In this document: piece by piece, positions 34,614-43,566 of the stretch
Position numbering within the stretch: position 1 is the stretch's first letter
Layout of the letters: every line of letters starts with the position of its first letter
Assembly: GCF_044797955.1 (NCBI RefSeq)
Contig: NZ_CP085211.1
Span: 310,001-374,000, forward strand
Source of the DNA: Idiomarina seosinensis_A
GTDB taxonomy: Bacteria > Pseudomonadota > Gammaproteobacteria > Enterobacterales > Alteromonadaceae
Direction of reading: 5' to 3'
DNA: 64,000 bases
Program-made: the position numbers and the translations under genes
The notes under the pieces: model-generated
Seen by the model: only the letters and a program-made list of their open reading frames with translations
Database searches by the model: none
Told to the model about the DNA's origin: nothing

Positions 34614-36077
34614 TTAAATCAGACTTTTGCGCTGACTCGAGGAGGCAATATTCAATGACTCCCGATACTTTGCAATCGTCCTTCTGGCTACTTTGATACC
34701 CTGCTCCGCAATCAGTTCAGCAATTTTACTGTCACTTAACGGCTTTGCCGGGTTCTCGGCAGCAACCAACTTCTTAATTAAAGCACGAATTGCCGTACTT
34801 GAACACTCACCACCAGCTTCGGTATTGACGTGGCTGGAAAAAAAGTACTTTAATTCAAAAACACCGCGTGGGCAGTGCAGAAATTTTTGGGTTGTCACTC
34901 GCGAAATTGTGCTTTCGTGCATATCTACAGCTTCGGCAACATCATTAAGTACCATGGGTTTCATGGCTTCCTCACCATGCTCGAAAAAACCTTGTTGCCG
35001 CTGCACCACAAAGTTAGCGACTTTTAATAGGGTTTCGTTGCGACTTTCCAGGCTTTTTATAAACCAGCGAGCTTCCTGGGTGTGCGATTTAATGTACTGG
35101 TTGTCGGCGGCATTTTTTGTGCTTTTACTTAATGCTGCATACTCTTCGTTGACCTTTAGCCTGGGGACGCTGTCAGGGTTCAGTTCAACCATCCAGCGAC
35201 CCTGCTTTTTACGCACTGAAACATCCGGAATGACATACTCGACCGGCTTTTGCGCTATGGCATCGCCGGGGTGTGGTTGCAGTTGCTGAACTAACTGAAG
35301 AATCTCTTTTAGCTGCGGCTCCGTTACTTTCATCTTACGCATTATGGTGCGGTAATCGCGGTTACCCAGCAAGTCCAGGTGTTGCTCGATTAACTCGATA
35401 GCCGCTGGCTTCAGTTGATGGTCGGCAAATAACTGGCGTAACTGAATGATCAGGCACTCAGAAACTGAGCGGGCGGCGACTCCGACCGGGTCAAATTGCT
35501 GCAGCCGGTTGAGCACCATATTGACTTCTTCAACGCCAATCTCAGGATTGTTTAGCGCCGCCACAATGTCATCGGTGTCGGTCCGCAGATAACCAGTATC
35601 GTCAATGGACTCAATAATGATTTCGGCAATGGCCTCATCTTCATCGGAAAAATGAGAAAGCCGCATTTGCCAGAGTAAGTGGTCCTGCAGCGATTCGGAT
35701 GTCTCACCCTGGTAGCTTTCGCCGTCACCGTCAAAGCTCTGGCCGGAGCCAGAACTGCTGCTACCGGGCGTCGATGACGTGTAGGTATCATCCCAGCTAC
35801 TGTCTACCGGCAGGTCATCGGGCAACTGGTCATTATTAATGACATCCGATGTTTCCTGCTGGCTTGTGTCTGTGGCTGAGGTTTCTGGGGACGCCTCGGC
35901 TTCTGACGGAAGTGCCTCGTTGTCGGTTTCGACTTCCAGTAACGGGTTGCTGTCCAGAGCCTCCTGAATTTCCGCCTGCAGATCCAGTGACGACAGTTGC
36001 AACAGCCGGATAGCCTGTTGCAGCTGAGGTGTCATGGTTAGCTGCTGACCGATTTTTAGTTGAAGGCTTTGTCTCAT
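34614..36077 (-). CDS. rpoN: RNA polymerase sigma-54 factor RpoN
   Basis: 487-residue sigma-54. Region I is the Gln/Leu-rich MRQSLQLKIGQQLTMTPQLQ... activator-interaction segment. An acidic and Ser-rich region II follows (about 50-115). Region III has the core-binding domain, the HTH segment, and the RpoN box ARRTIAKYRE near the C-terminus (about 464-473), which reads the -24 element. It sits 30 bases after lptB. Transcription at sigma-54 promoters needs an enhancer-binding protein; none is in this window. Confidence 0.98.
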   Translation of the reverse strand: MRQSLQLKIGQQLTMTPQLQQAIRLLQLSSLDLQAEIQEALDSNPLLEVETDNEALPSEAEASPETSATDTSQQETSDVINNDQLPDDLPVDSSWDDTYTSSTPGSSSSGSGQSFDGDGESYQGETSESLQDHLLWQMRLSHFSDEDEAIAEIIIESIDDTGYLRTDTDDIVAALNNPEIGVEEVNMVLNRLQQFDPVGVAARSVSECLIIQLRQLFADHQLKPAAIELIEQHLDLLGNRDYRTIMRKMKVTEPQLKEILQLVQQLQPHPGDAIAQKPVEYVIPDVSVRKKQGRWMVELNPDSVPRLKVNEEYAALSKSTKNAADNQYIKSHTQEARWFIKSLESRNETLLKVANFVVQRQQGFFEHGEEAMKPMVLNDVAEAVDMHESTISRVTTQKFLHCPRGVFELKYFFSSHVNTEAGGECSSTAIRALIKKLVAAENPAKPLSDSKIAELIAEQGIKVARRTIAKYRESLNIASSSQRKSLI

Positions 36078-36107
36078 GCTTGCACTCCCGGCGTTACGCT
36101 ATGAGGG

Positions 36108-36833
36108 TTATAGAGTGAACTGCTCACCGAGGTAAACGTCTTTAACCTGTTGATTAGCCAGTATACTCTCCGCATCACCACTGGCAATCATTTGTCCGTG
36201 ACTGACGATATAAGCATGTTCGCACACCGATAAGGTTTCGCGTACATTATGGTCAGTAATTAGTACGCCGATACCACGATTTTTCAGGTGCTCTATAATT
36301 TTCTTGATGTCCAGAACCGAGATTGGATCAACGCCGGCAAAGGGCTCATCCAACAAAATAAAGGTTGGTTCTGCCGCTAATGCGCGCGCAATTTCTACTC
36401 GCCGCCGCTCGCCGCCGGACAAACTCATGCCCAAGCTATTGCCAATGTGGCCGATACTAAACTCTTCTAATAAGGCGTCCACTTTTTCTTCTCGTTGTAC
36501 AGCACTTAACTGTTTGCGGGTTTCTAATATCGCCATTAAATTGTCACGTACACTGAGTTTCCGGAAAATCGAAGCTTCCTGCGGCAAATAACCAATACCT
36601 TTGCGGGCACGTTCATGCATGGGCAGTAGCGTTAAGTCATCGTCGTCCAGATAAATTTGCCCTTTATCGCTGTTAACCAGGCCAACAATCATATAAAAGG
36701 TGGTAGTTTTACCGGCGCCGTTAGGCCCTAACAGGCCGATAACCTGGCCCTGGCTGACTTGCAGGCTGACATCTTTAACCACCTGCCGGCGCTTATAACT
36801 TTTTGCTAAGTGACGAACCGATAAAGTAGACAT
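36108..36833 (-). CDS. lptB: LPS export ABC ATPase LptB
   Basis: 241-residue ATPase of the LptB2FG extractor that pulls LPS from the inner membrane. Walker A GPNGAGKT (36-43), signature LSGGERRRVEIARAL, Walker B FILLDEPFAGVDP and switch His in LITDHNV are all intact. lptF and lptG are not nearby, as is usual. It is four bases after lptA and 30 before rpoN. Confidence 0.98.
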   Translation of the reverse strand: MSTLSVRHLAKSYKRRQVVKDVSLQVSQGQVIGLLGPNGAGKTTTFYMIVGLVNSDKGQIYLDDDDLTLLPMHERARKGIGYLPQEASIFRKLSVRDNLMAILETRKQLSAVQREEKVDALLEEFSIGHIGNSLGMSLSGGERRRVEIARALAAEPTFILLDEPFAGVDPISVLDIKKIIEHLKNRGIGVLITDHNVRETLSVCEHAYIVSHGQMIASGDAESILANQQVKDVYLGEQFTL

Positions 36834-36837
36834 AAAG

Positions 36838-37374
36838 CTAATTGTTGTTCCCGTTATTATCTTCTTCCTGAGTTTGTTCGCGCGGCGTCAGGATGGTAGT
36901 GACACGATTATTTTCGGAGCCTTCACCGCTGGCGGTTACTTTTTGTCCGGCCAGGTCATAAGTGATGATTTGCGCACTGGAACTGCTTGAGCCCTGAGAA
37001 AGTTGCGCATCACCGGTTAATTCCAGAACCTGGCGGCTCTGATAGTAAGTAATCCGGTTCGCCTGAGCGCTGATTTGCGAGCCATCATCCAGCTGCTGTG
37101 TGTAGCGAGCCGGGCTGCCGACGGCGATAAAAGTCTCTGTTTGCTGTTGTTTATTGCGCAGCGCCTCTAAGCGGTCGGCAGTTATTTCTAATGTGCCTTG
37201 CCTGATGGTGACATCGCCGGTTAACACTAAACGGTTATTCTTCAGATCCAGTTCTTCTTGCGCCGCGGTGAGTTCGATCGCTTTGGCAAAGTCCGCTTCG
37301 CCTTGAGCCTGCACAAAAAAGCTTACCAGTAATAATACAAAGCTACTGGGTAGGCTCAAATACGGTCTTAACAT
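36838..37374 (-). CDS. lptA: LPS bridge protein LptA
   Basis: 178-residue periplasmic OstA-domain protein forming the LPS bridge between LptC and LptD. It has a signal peptide (MLRPYLSLPSSFVLLLVSFFVQAQG) and the beta-jellyroll repeats (LDLKNNRLVLTGDVTIRQGTLEITADRLEAL; RQVLELTGDAQLSQGSS). The tail is Gln/Glu/Asn-rich. It begins inside lptC (32-base overlap) with GGAG about 10 bases before its ATG. Confidence 0.95.
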   Translation of the reverse strand: MLRPYLSLPSSFVLLLVSFFVQAQGEADFAKAIELTAAQEELDLKNNRLVLTGDVTIRQGTLEITADRLEALRNKQQQTETFIAVGSPARYTQQLDDGSQISAQANRITYYQSRQVLELTGDAQLSQGSSSSSAQIITYDLAGQKVTASGEGSENNRVTTILTPREQTQEEDNNGNNN

Positions 37375-37906
37375 GTTGGTTTAACTCCATTCGTTCAGCA
37401 TAAAGGTCAGCTTTTAAACCATTGCCCTGTATCGCCAGACCCGGCCCGAACAGGCTGACGGGCGAATCGGTTCGCATGGTTTCGGCTGCCATATCAATCA
37501 CCAGGTATTCAGTCACCACCCGCTGAATTGCAGTATCGGGCTGTAAAGCGACAATTTCAACATCGCGCTCTAATATCAGTGTCTGATCATCGTAAAAGGT
37601 TCCTTGCTCGGCACTGATTTGCCAGGTCGCCTGATTATTGTCGGTAAACACCGAGTAAACCGGCGACTGCAGCTCTGTCAGGCCAATTTGTACATAATGA
37701 GCCATGCGCTGCGCATCGAGCTGATGAGCCAAAGAACCGCCGGTTTCAAACAGCCGTGTTTTTAAGCCGGTAGCAGTAAAATCAGGACTCATGACGCCTG
37801 AGCGGGTTGTATTATCCGTGTCGCTGCCGTCACTAAAGGGCCGCCAGATCAGCAAGATGCCCACACTGAACAGAATCAGTAAAATAAAACTGATTCGATA
37901 ATTCAC
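37343..37906 (-). CDS. lptC: LPS export protein LptC
   Basis: 187-residue bitopic protein with an N-terminal membrane helix (about residues 5-24) and a periplasmic LptC jellyroll (PDFTATGLKTRLFETGGSLAHQLDAQRM; WQISAEQGTFYDDQTLILERDVEI; VTEYLVIDMAAETMRTDSPV). It receives LPS from LptB2FG and passes it to LptA. It overlaps kdsC by 4 bases and lptA by 32. Confidence 0.96.
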   Translation of the reverse strand: MNYRISFILLILFSVGILLIWRPFSDGSDTDNTTRSGVMSPDFTATGLKTRLFETGGSLAHQLDAQRMAHYVQIGLTELQSPVYSVFTDNNQATWQISAEQGTFYDDQTLILERDVEIVALQPDTAIQRVVTEYLVIDMAAETMRTDSPVSLFGPGLAIQGNGLKADLYAERMELNQHVKTVFEPTQ

Positions 37907-38457
37907 AAACTAATCCCTTCTGCGCTTTGTAGCAGCCCCTGAGACAGCAGGATTAAATCACAGATTTCGCGAACCGCGCCAAAGCCACCGCGACAGCGAG
38001 TGATATACTGTGCATTCTGCTGAACGGCAGGATGAGCATCATTAACCGCAATCCCTAGCCCGGCCCGCTGTATTAATGCCAGATCCGGCACATCGTCTCC
38101 TACATAAGCTACTTGTGGCTCATCCAGAGCTAACTCGCCCAGTAACTGTTGGAATGCCGTCGATTTGTCATCCTGGCCCTGAAAAATATGTTGTACGCCC
38201 AGGTGCTGCATGCGCCGCCTGACGATGTCAGATTCACGGCCGGTAATTACAGCCACCTGAAAGCCTGCATTGATAAGAGCTTTAAGGCCAAACCCGTCGC
38301 GTGTGTGAAAGGCTTTTAATTCCTCACCGTCGTTACCGAGGTAAATCCGGCCGTCGGAAAAAACACCGTCGATGTCCAGCACTAACAATTTGACTTGCTC
38401 AAACTGCTGAAAAAGCGGCTGACTGATATCGCCGTACCAGGTATTAATCATTTGCAT
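37903..38457 (-). CDS. kdsC: KDO-8-phosphate phosphatase KdsC
   Basis: 184-residue HAD-superfamily phosphatase that makes KDO from KDO-8-phosphate for LPS inner core. The HAD motif I is LDIDGVFSDG (nucleophile and acid/base aspartates), motif II AVITGRES, motif III includes GQDDKSTAF, and motif IV is VGDDVPDLALI. The family acts as a tetramer. It overlaps kdsD by one base and lptC by four. Confidence 0.97.
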   Translation of the reverse strand: MQMINTWYGDISQPLFQQFEQVKLLVLDIDGVFSDGRIYLGNDGEELKAFHTRDGFGLKALINAGFQVAVITGRESDIVRRRMQHLGVQHIFQGQDDKSTAFQQLLGELALDEPQVAYVGDDVPDLALIQRAGLGIAVNDAHPAVQQNAQYITRCRGGFGAVREICDLILLSQGLLQSAEGISL

Positions 38458-39434
38458 TACACAACTCCTGCCTGTAACAAGTCATGCATGTTCATCGCTC
38501 CGCAGGGATGACCCGCTTCATCAACAACGATTAAGCCATTAATTTTGCGATCTTGCATTAATTTCAGAGCCTCTGCTGCCAGCATGTCAGCGTTAGCGGT
38601 AATACAGGACTGCGTCATAACCGTGTTAATACTCGTGCTGTGTACATCGATGCGCTGATCCAGAATCCGGCGCAGATCGCCGTCAGTAAAAATTCCGGCC
38701 AGCTGCCTGTCGTCATTAACGATGGCGGTCATCCCCAGACCCTTGCGCGACATCTCCAGCAGTGCCTCACTGATCAGCGCATCGATAGGGGTAACCGGTA
38801 CCCGCTCACCGGTATGCATAATATCGTGCAGCCGCAGTAACAGGCGTTTACCCAGCGAACCGCCCGGGTGTGATAGTGCAAAGTCGTCAGCAGTAAAGCC
38901 ACGCGCTTTTAACAGCGCCACCGCCAATGCATCGCCCATCACCAACGTAGCCGTGGTCGATGCCGTTGGTGCCAGACCCAGCGGACAGGCTTCCTGGTCC
39001 ACTTTAATACAAACATGAACTTCTGCCAGCCGGGCCAGAGTTGACTGTGGGTTACCGGTCATTGCGATCATCGTATTACCCAGGCGCTTGATCACCGGGA
39101 TAATATTCAGTAGTTCCACTGTCTCGCCGCTATTGGAGATAGCAATCACCACATCATTGTCCGTTACCATCCCAAGATCGCCGTGACTGGCTTCGCCCGG
39201 GTGAACAAAAAATGCCGGTGTACCGGTGGATGCCAGGGTGGCGGCGATTTTACCGCCAATGTGGCCGGATTTACCCATGCCGATGACGATAACCCGGCCC
39301 TGACAGTCAAACATCGCCTGACAGGCGCGGTTAAACGACTCATCAATGTATTGATGCAAGCCCGCGATGGCCTGTTGTTCAATGCTCAGTACTTCGTTGC
39401 CTAAGGCGCGGAAGTCTGTTGTGACCTGCTTCAT
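38457..39434 (-). CDS. kdsD: Arabinose-5-phosphate isomerase KdsD
   Basis: 325-residue enzyme converting ribulose-5-phosphate to arabinose-5-phosphate, the first committed KDO precursor. An N-terminal SIS domain (about 40-185: VIVIGMGKSGHIGGKIAATLASTGTPAFFVHPGEASHGDLGMV) is followed by two CBS domains (HDIMHTGERVPVTPIDALISEAL; VMTQSCITANADMLAAEALKLM). It is the first gene of the LPS/rpoN/PTS run; its upstream 153-base gap is shared with the divergent tetR gene. Confidence 0.98.
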   Translation of the reverse strand: MKQVTTDFRALGNEVLSIEQQAIAGLHQYIDESFNRACQAMFDCQGRVIVIGMGKSGHIGGKIAATLASTGTPAFFVHPGEASHGDLGMVTDNDVVIAISNSGETVELLNIIPVIKRLGNTMIAMTGNPQSTLARLAEVHVCIKVDQEACPLGLAPTASTTATLVMGDALAVALLKARGFTADDFALSHPGGSLGKRLLLRLHDIMHTGERVPVTPIDALISEALLEMSRKGLGMTAIVNDDRQLAGIFTDGDLRRILDQRIDVHSTSINTVMTQSCITANADMLAAEALKLMQDRKINGLIVVDEAGHPCGAMNMHDLLQAGVV

Positions 39435-39543
39435 TTTAACCTTCCTAACATACTGTGCTGCCCTAATGATACGCCATTAAAGGCACTTATGCCTACCGGC
39501 AACCCAAGTCCGTATTGCATTTTTATGGCGTATTAATTACTAT

Positions 39544-39557
39544 ACCAACTAGACGGT
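39544..39557. promoter_or_regulatory. Candidate TetR-type operator upstream of tetR
   Basis: Palindrome ACC-AA-CTAG-AC-GGT with a symmetric CTAG centre; TA/TA at 39541-39542 and 39559-39560 extends the symmetry. It lies 30 bases before the tetR ATG. A weak promoter (TTGCAT 39515-39520, TACTAT 39538-39543, 17-base spacer) would place transcription start inside it, fitting autorepression. This is inference from position and symmetry. Confidence 0.45.
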
Positions 39558-39587
39558 TTATTAAGTGCTGGAGAATAGCAAATAGTT

Positions 39588-40133
39588 ATGGCAGGTCGCC
39601 CGAGTAATCGTGATCTTATCATCGACGCCGCTGAGCGATTAGTGGCCCGGCAAGGTGCAGCACATTTAACCTTTGATGCTCTGTGCCAGGAGACGGGTAT
39701 TAGCAAAGGCGGGTTATTGTACCACTTTGCCAATAAAGACAGCCTGCTGGCGGCTATGCTGGCTCGCATGGTGCAACAATTTGACCAGTTGCGGGATGAA
39801 TTCCGTCAGCAGCTGAGCGATGATCCGCACCGGGAATTGAAGAGTATTTTGCTGGCGTCGCTGAACAGCAATGCCGAGTGTGCTCAGCTAAGTAGCGGTA
39901 TGCTGGCAGTCGCGGCCAATAACCCGGAATTACTGGAGCCGTTGCAAGCACACGTGCAGCAAACGTTTGAAACGATAAAAAACGACAGCGCACAGCCACA
40001 GTTGGCTGAATTACTGTTTTTTTCTGTGCACGGCGCACGATTATTTGAGCAGTTACAGCTATGCCAGCATTGCCAGGCGGATCGCGAAGAATTTGCACAG
40101 CGTTTGATGACAATGGTTGATTCGATTAACTGA
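39588..40133 (+). CDS. TetR-family transcriptional regulator
   Basis: 181-residue TetR/AcrR-type repressor. The N-terminal HTH (about 5-50) reads RDLIIDAAERLVARQGAAHLTFDALCQETGISKGGLLYHFANKDSLLAA, a strong match to the family's helix-turn-helix. The C-terminal ligand domain resembles the group with a TetR_C_37-type helix bundle but gives no ligand clue. It sits where E. coli has yrbG, between kdsD (divergent) and mlaF (co-directional, 90 bases on). It may regulate itself, the mla operon, or both (inference). Confidence 0.9.
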   Translation: MAGRPSNRDLIIDAAERLVARQGAAHLTFDALCQETGISKGGLLYHFANKDSLLAAMLARMVQQFDQLRDEFRQQLSDDPHRELKSILLASLNSNAECAQLSSGMLAVAANNPELLEPLQAHVQQTFETIKNDSAQPQLAELLFFSVHGARLFEQLQLCQHCQADREEFAQRLMTMVDSIN

Positions 40134-40223
40134 TACGATTTGCAACATTTTTACAGTTAGTGATTAGGCATAAAAGCGTTAAACTGCGTACCATTAATGA
40201 CAAAGAGTGAAACAGGAAGCACA

Positions 40224-41024
40224 GTGAGCAATTTTGTCGAACTGAAGGATGTCTATTTTGCCCATGGCACCCGGCAAATTTATGAAGGGTTATCCTTAAC
40301 TGTACCGAAAGGCAAGATGGTGGCAGTTATGGGTCCCAGTGGTATTGGCAAAACCACGCTGCTAAAGCTTATCGGCGGGCAGTTAAAACCCTCTTCAGGC
40401 AGCATTAAGGTTGCCGGCGAAGAAGTGCCCGATCTTAGTCGCAAACAGCTTTATGAACTGCGCAAACGCATTAGCATGTTATTTCAAAGCGGTGCATTGT
40501 TCACTGACATGAACGTGTACGAGAACATCGCGTTTCCGCTGCGTGAGCACACTCGGCTGCCGGAACAAATTATCCGCAGCATTGTATTGATGAAGCTTGA
40601 AGCCGTCGGTCTGCGCGCTGCTCGTGATTTAATGCCGTCCGAATTATCCGGCGGCATGGGCCGACGGGCTGCCCTGGCCAGGGCTATTGCGCTGGATCCG
40701 GACTTGATTATGTATGATGAGCCGTTTGCCGGGCAGGATCCAATTTCGATGGGGGTTATCGTTAAGTTAATTAAACAGCTCAATGATTCATTGGGGCTGA
40801 CCTCGATCGTTGTTACGCACGATGTCGACGAGGTTCTCAGTATTGCCGACTATGCCTACATTATTGCCGACAAACGGGTGGTGGCTGAAGGCGAGCCCAA
40901 GCAGTTACTGGAAGATGATACGGCTATTGTGCAGCAGTTTTTACGTGGCGAGGCCGACGGACCGGTAGCATTCCACTATTCGGATGACGATTTCGCTGCC
41001 GACTTGTTGGGGGACGACAGCTGA
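40224..41024 (+). CDS. mlaF: Phospholipid transport ATPase MlaF
   Basis: About 266-residue ABC ATPase of the MlaFEDB inner-membrane complex that moves phospholipids between the outer and inner membranes. Walker A GPSGIGKT, Q-loop MLFQSGALFTDMNVYENIAFPLREHT, signature LSGGMGRRAALARA, Walker B LIMYDEPFAGQDP and the C-terminal DGPVAFHYSDDDFAADLL are nearly those of E. coli MlaF. I choose GTG 40224 because AGGAAG lies just upstream; an ATG at 40197 (nine residues longer) has no ribosome site but cannot be excluded. The stop overlaps mlaE (TGATG). Confidence 0.95.
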   Translation: MSNFVELKDVYFAHGTRQIYEGLSLTVPKGKMVAVMGPSGIGKTTLLKLIGGQLKPSSGSIKVAGEEVPDLSRKQLYELRKRISMLFQSGALFTDMNVYENIAFPLREHTRLPEQIIRSIVLMKLEAVGLRAARDLMPSELSGGMGRRAALARAIALDPDLIMYDEPFAGQDPISMGVIVKLIKQLNDSLGLTSIVVTHDVDEVLSIADYAYIIADKRVVAEGEPKQLLEDDTAIVQQFLRGEADGPVAFHYSDDDFAADLLGDDS

Positions 41025-41800
41025 TGGAACAGATAAGACGACTGGGGCAGACAACACTGAACCAGCTGGCCAGTATTGGTTACGCCCTGGCTATGCTACT
41101 GAGCGCGATTATTGGTAAGCCCAGTCCGCGCAAATCGTTTCCTTTATTTATCCACCAGGTTTATGTACTCGGCGTATTATCACTGCTGATTATTATTGTC
41201 AGCGGGCTGTTTATTGGCATGGTTTTGGGGCTTCAGGGCTACACCATTCTGGTTGATTACGGTGCTGAGCAGAGTCTGGGGCCGATGGTGGCACTGTCGC
41301 TGCTGCGCGAACTCGGGCCTGTGGTCACTGGCTTATTGTTTGCCGGCCGGGCGGGTTCAGCTTTAACCGCAGAAATTGGTCTGATGAAAGCCACCGAACA
41401 GCTGTCCAGTCTGGAAATGATGGCAGTGGACCCACTGCGGCGAGTTATTGCCCCGCGGTTTTGGGCTGGTTTTTTCAGTATGCCGTTGCTGGCGCTCATT
41501 TTTTCAGCGGTCGGTATTTATGGCGGATTTCTTGTCGGCTCCGGCTGGCTGGGAGTTGATGAGGGCGCATTCTGGTCTGTAATGCAGTCATCTGTCGACT
41601 GGTACGACGATTTGCTTAACGGCATTATCAAATCCATTGTCTTCGCTTTTGTGGTGACCTGGATCGCACTGTACAAAGGCTATCGGGCAACACCAACGTC
41701 GGCCGGCATTAGTTCGGCAACGACCTCAACGGTGGTAACAGCTTCTTTAGCTATCTTAGGGTTAGACTTTATTCTTACAGCATTGATGTTTGGTGGGTAA
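41024..41800 (+). CDS. mlaE: Phospholipid transport permease MlaE
   Basis: 258-residue MlaE permease, five to six membrane helices. Diagnostic segments: FIGMVLGLQGYTILVDYGAEQSLGPMVALSLLRELGPVVTGLLFAGRAGSALTAEIGLMKATEQLSSLEMM, and the C-terminal YKGYRATPTSAGISSATTSTVV. It forms the dimeric core of MlaFEDB. Four bases separate it from mlaD. Confidence 0.97.
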   Translation: MEQIRRLGQTTLNQLASIGYALAMLLSAIIGKPSPRKSFPLFIHQVYVLGVLSLLIIIVSGLFIGMVLGLQGYTILVDYGAEQSLGPMVALSLLRELGPVVTGLLFAGRAGSALTAEIGLMKATEQLSSLEMMAVDPLRRVIAPRFWAGFFSMPLLALIFSAVGIYGGFLVGSGWLGVDEGAFWSVMQSSVDWYDDLLNGIIKSIVFAFVVTWIALYKGYRATPTSAGISSATTSTVVTASLAILGLDFILTALMFGG

Positions 41801-41805
41801 ACAGC

Positions 41806-42273
41806 ATGGAATCACGGAAAACACAACTATGGGTCGGCTTGTTTGTAGTGCTTGGCGTACTGGCCTTATTATTTATTTCGCTGCGCGCAGCCAGTGGCAG
41901 TGCCGTAACCAGCGGTGAAACTTATACGCTGTACGCTAAATTCGATAACATTGGCAGCCTGAAAGTCCGCTCGCCGGTTAAAGTGGGTGGCGTTATCGTG
42001 GGCCGGGTCAGCAACATTTCTTTGTCCGGTGACTATTATGAGCCAAAGGTCGAAATGAGCATCAGCAGTGAATACGATGAATTTTCGGAAACCAGCTCGT
42101 TATCGGTACTGACCTCCGGTTTACTGGGTGAGCAGTACCTGGGTCTGGAGCCGGGCTTTATTGACGATACGGTTGGCATGCTGGAAGACGGCGATACGAT
42201 CTCTGATACAAAATCAGCGTTGGTACTGGAGCAACTGATTGGGCAGTTCCTGTTTAGTCAGGGTAATGATTAA
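41806..42273 (+). CDS. mlaD: Mla substrate-binding MCE protein MlaD
   Basis: 155-residue single-pass MCE-domain protein: membrane helix about residues 8-28, then the MCE fold (YTLYAKFDNIGSLKVRSPVKVGGVIVGRVSNISL; LSVLTSGLLGEQYLGLEPG). It forms the hexameric ring on MlaE that accepts lipid from MlaC. The stop is 15 bases before the mlaC ATG. Confidence 0.96.
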   Translation: MESRKTQLWVGLFVVLGVLALLFISLRAASGSAVTSGETYTLYAKFDNIGSLKVRSPVKVGGVIVGRVSNISLSGDYYEPKVEMSISSEYDEFSETSSLSVLTSGLLGEQYLGLEPGFIDDTVGMLEDGDTISDTKSALVLEQLIGQFLFSQGND

Positions 42274-42288
42274 TTGCAAGGAGTTACT

Positions 42289-42957
42289 ATGAGAGTTTGG
42301 TTATTGGCGCTGCTGAGTTCGTTGCTAGTTAGTGTCTCAGTCGCAGCAACAGAAATAGAGAACGACAACCCGTACCGGCTGCTCGAGCAGGTTGCGGAAA
42401 AAACGTTTCAGCGCATTGCTGACGAGCGCGACAAGATTGAAGAAGATCCGGACTACCTGAAAACTATCGTCCGGGATGAGCTGATGCCTTACGTCGATAA
42501 TATCTACGCCTCGAAAAAAGTTCTTGGGCGGTATTTTAAAAGTACCGACAGTGACCAGCGGCAGGAATTTTATAAGGCATTTACCGATTACATTGTGGCT
42601 ACCTATGCACGAGCCTTTACTCAGTACGATGAAAGTAAACACGAGGTGGAATTTCTAAACCCCAAACAAATTGATGAAGGTGATCGGGCTGTAGTGGTTG
42701 AAACCCGGGTTATCGAAAAAGGGCGGCCGCCAATCCGGTTAGATTTCCGCGTTCGTTATGACAGCAATAGCGAAACCTGGAAGGCTTACGATTTGGTGGT
42801 GGAAGGTGTCAGCCTGTTATCCAGCAACCAGAGCGAAATTTCGTCGGTTATCCGCTCGCGGGGCATTGATAAAACCATTGACTTATTGCGCAATAAAGCT
42901 GACGAGCCGATTTCACTGGATGACGAAGTGGATGTACCGGGTCAGTCACAAAGGTAG
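42289..42957 (+). CDS. mlaC: Periplasmic phospholipid-binding protein MlaC
   Basis: 222-residue soluble carrier that shuttles phospholipid between MlaA/OmpF in the outer membrane and MlaD. Signal peptide MRVWLLALLSSLLVSVSVA; family blocks YLKTIVRDELMPYVDNIYASKKVLGRYFK and VRYDSNSETWKAYDLVVEGVSLLSSNQSEISSVIRSRGIDKTI. ATG 42289 is preceded by AAGGAG (42279-42284). mlaA is not in this window, as usual. Confidence 0.97.
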   Translation: MRVWLLALLSSLLVSVSVAATEIENDNPYRLLEQVAEKTFQRIADERDKIEEDPDYLKTIVRDELMPYVDNIYASKKVLGRYFKSTDSDQRQEFYKAFTDYIVATYARAFTQYDESKHEVEFLNPKQIDEGDRAVVVETRVIEKGRPPIRLDFRVRYDSNSETWKAYDLVVEGVSLLSSNQSEISSVIRSRGIDKTIDLLRNKADEPISLDDEVDVPGQSQR

Positions 42958-42962
42958 AAACT

Positions 42963-43259
42963 ATGACGGCATCGATTAATTTTAATCTGGATGAGCAGGG
43001 TGAACTGCATCTGCAGGGTGAGCTAACCCGTGTCACCGTGCCCACCATCTGGTCACGCTGGCAACGCGAGGTTTTATCTAAAAAAGTAAAACAGGTACAG
43101 GTATCGGATGTTAGCAGTTTTGATACTGCCGGGGTGGCGCTTTTGTTAGAGATCATAAAGAGCCAGGACGAAAAATGCCTGAACTGTGTTGGCGATAATG
43201 AGCAGTTAAAACAAATCGCTGCTGTCAGTGGCGTTGAGAGCCTGCTTTCGTTAAGCTAG
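42963..43259 (+). CDS. mlaB: STAS-domain protein MlaB
   Basis: 98-residue STAS protein that stabilises and activates MlaF. The central QVSDVSSFDTAGVALLLEII is the STAS signature, including the DTAG step in which the Thr contacts MlaF in E. coli. It lies five bases after mlaC. Confidence 0.94.
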   Translation: MTASINFNLDEQGELHLQGELTRVTVPTIWSRWQREVLSKKVKQVQVSDVSSFDTAGVALLLEIIKSQDEKCLNCVGDNEQLKQIAAVSGVESLLSLS

Positions 43260-43295
43260 CGCCCTGAAATCTGCCCGCGTTAACAAAAGGTATTT

Positions 43296-43553
43296 ATGAT
43301 GGACGCAGAACAAATAGAACAGTTAATTAGCAAAGAAAGCGGCGCTACTGAGGTGCATGCCAAGGTAGAGGGCGCTAACGTTAATATTATTGCGGTCGGT
43401 GACGTGTTTGCACCGCTGAACCGGGTTAAGCGACAGCAGCTGGTTTACAGCCCCCTGAAACCTTTAATAGCGGACGGATCGATTCACGCTGTTTCGATTA
43501 AAACGTACACGCCCGATGACTGGCAGCGTGATAAAAAACTGATGATGCCTTAG
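43296..43553 (+). CDS. ibaG: BolA-like protein IbaG
   Basis: 85-residue BolA/YrbA-family protein. The helix-turn region VGDVFAPLNRVKRQQLVYSPLKPLIADGSIHAVSIKTYTPDDW is typical, with the conserved PLKPLI and a His near the C-terminus, used with monothiol glutaredoxins for iron-sulphur binding. The family name follows E. coli ibaG, also located between mlaB and murA. A second ATG follows immediately at 43299. Confidence 0.93.
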   Translation: MMDAEQIEQLISKESGATEVHAKVEGANVNIIAVGDVFAPLNRVKRQQLVYSPLKPLIADGSIHAVSIKTYTPDDWQRDKKLMMP

Positions 43554-43566
43554 GTTGCTGCTGACG

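Noticed and set aside
43555..43566. TTG start for murA directly after ibaG
   Set aside because: It adds only four residues; ATG 43567 gives exactly the E. coli length of 419 residues.
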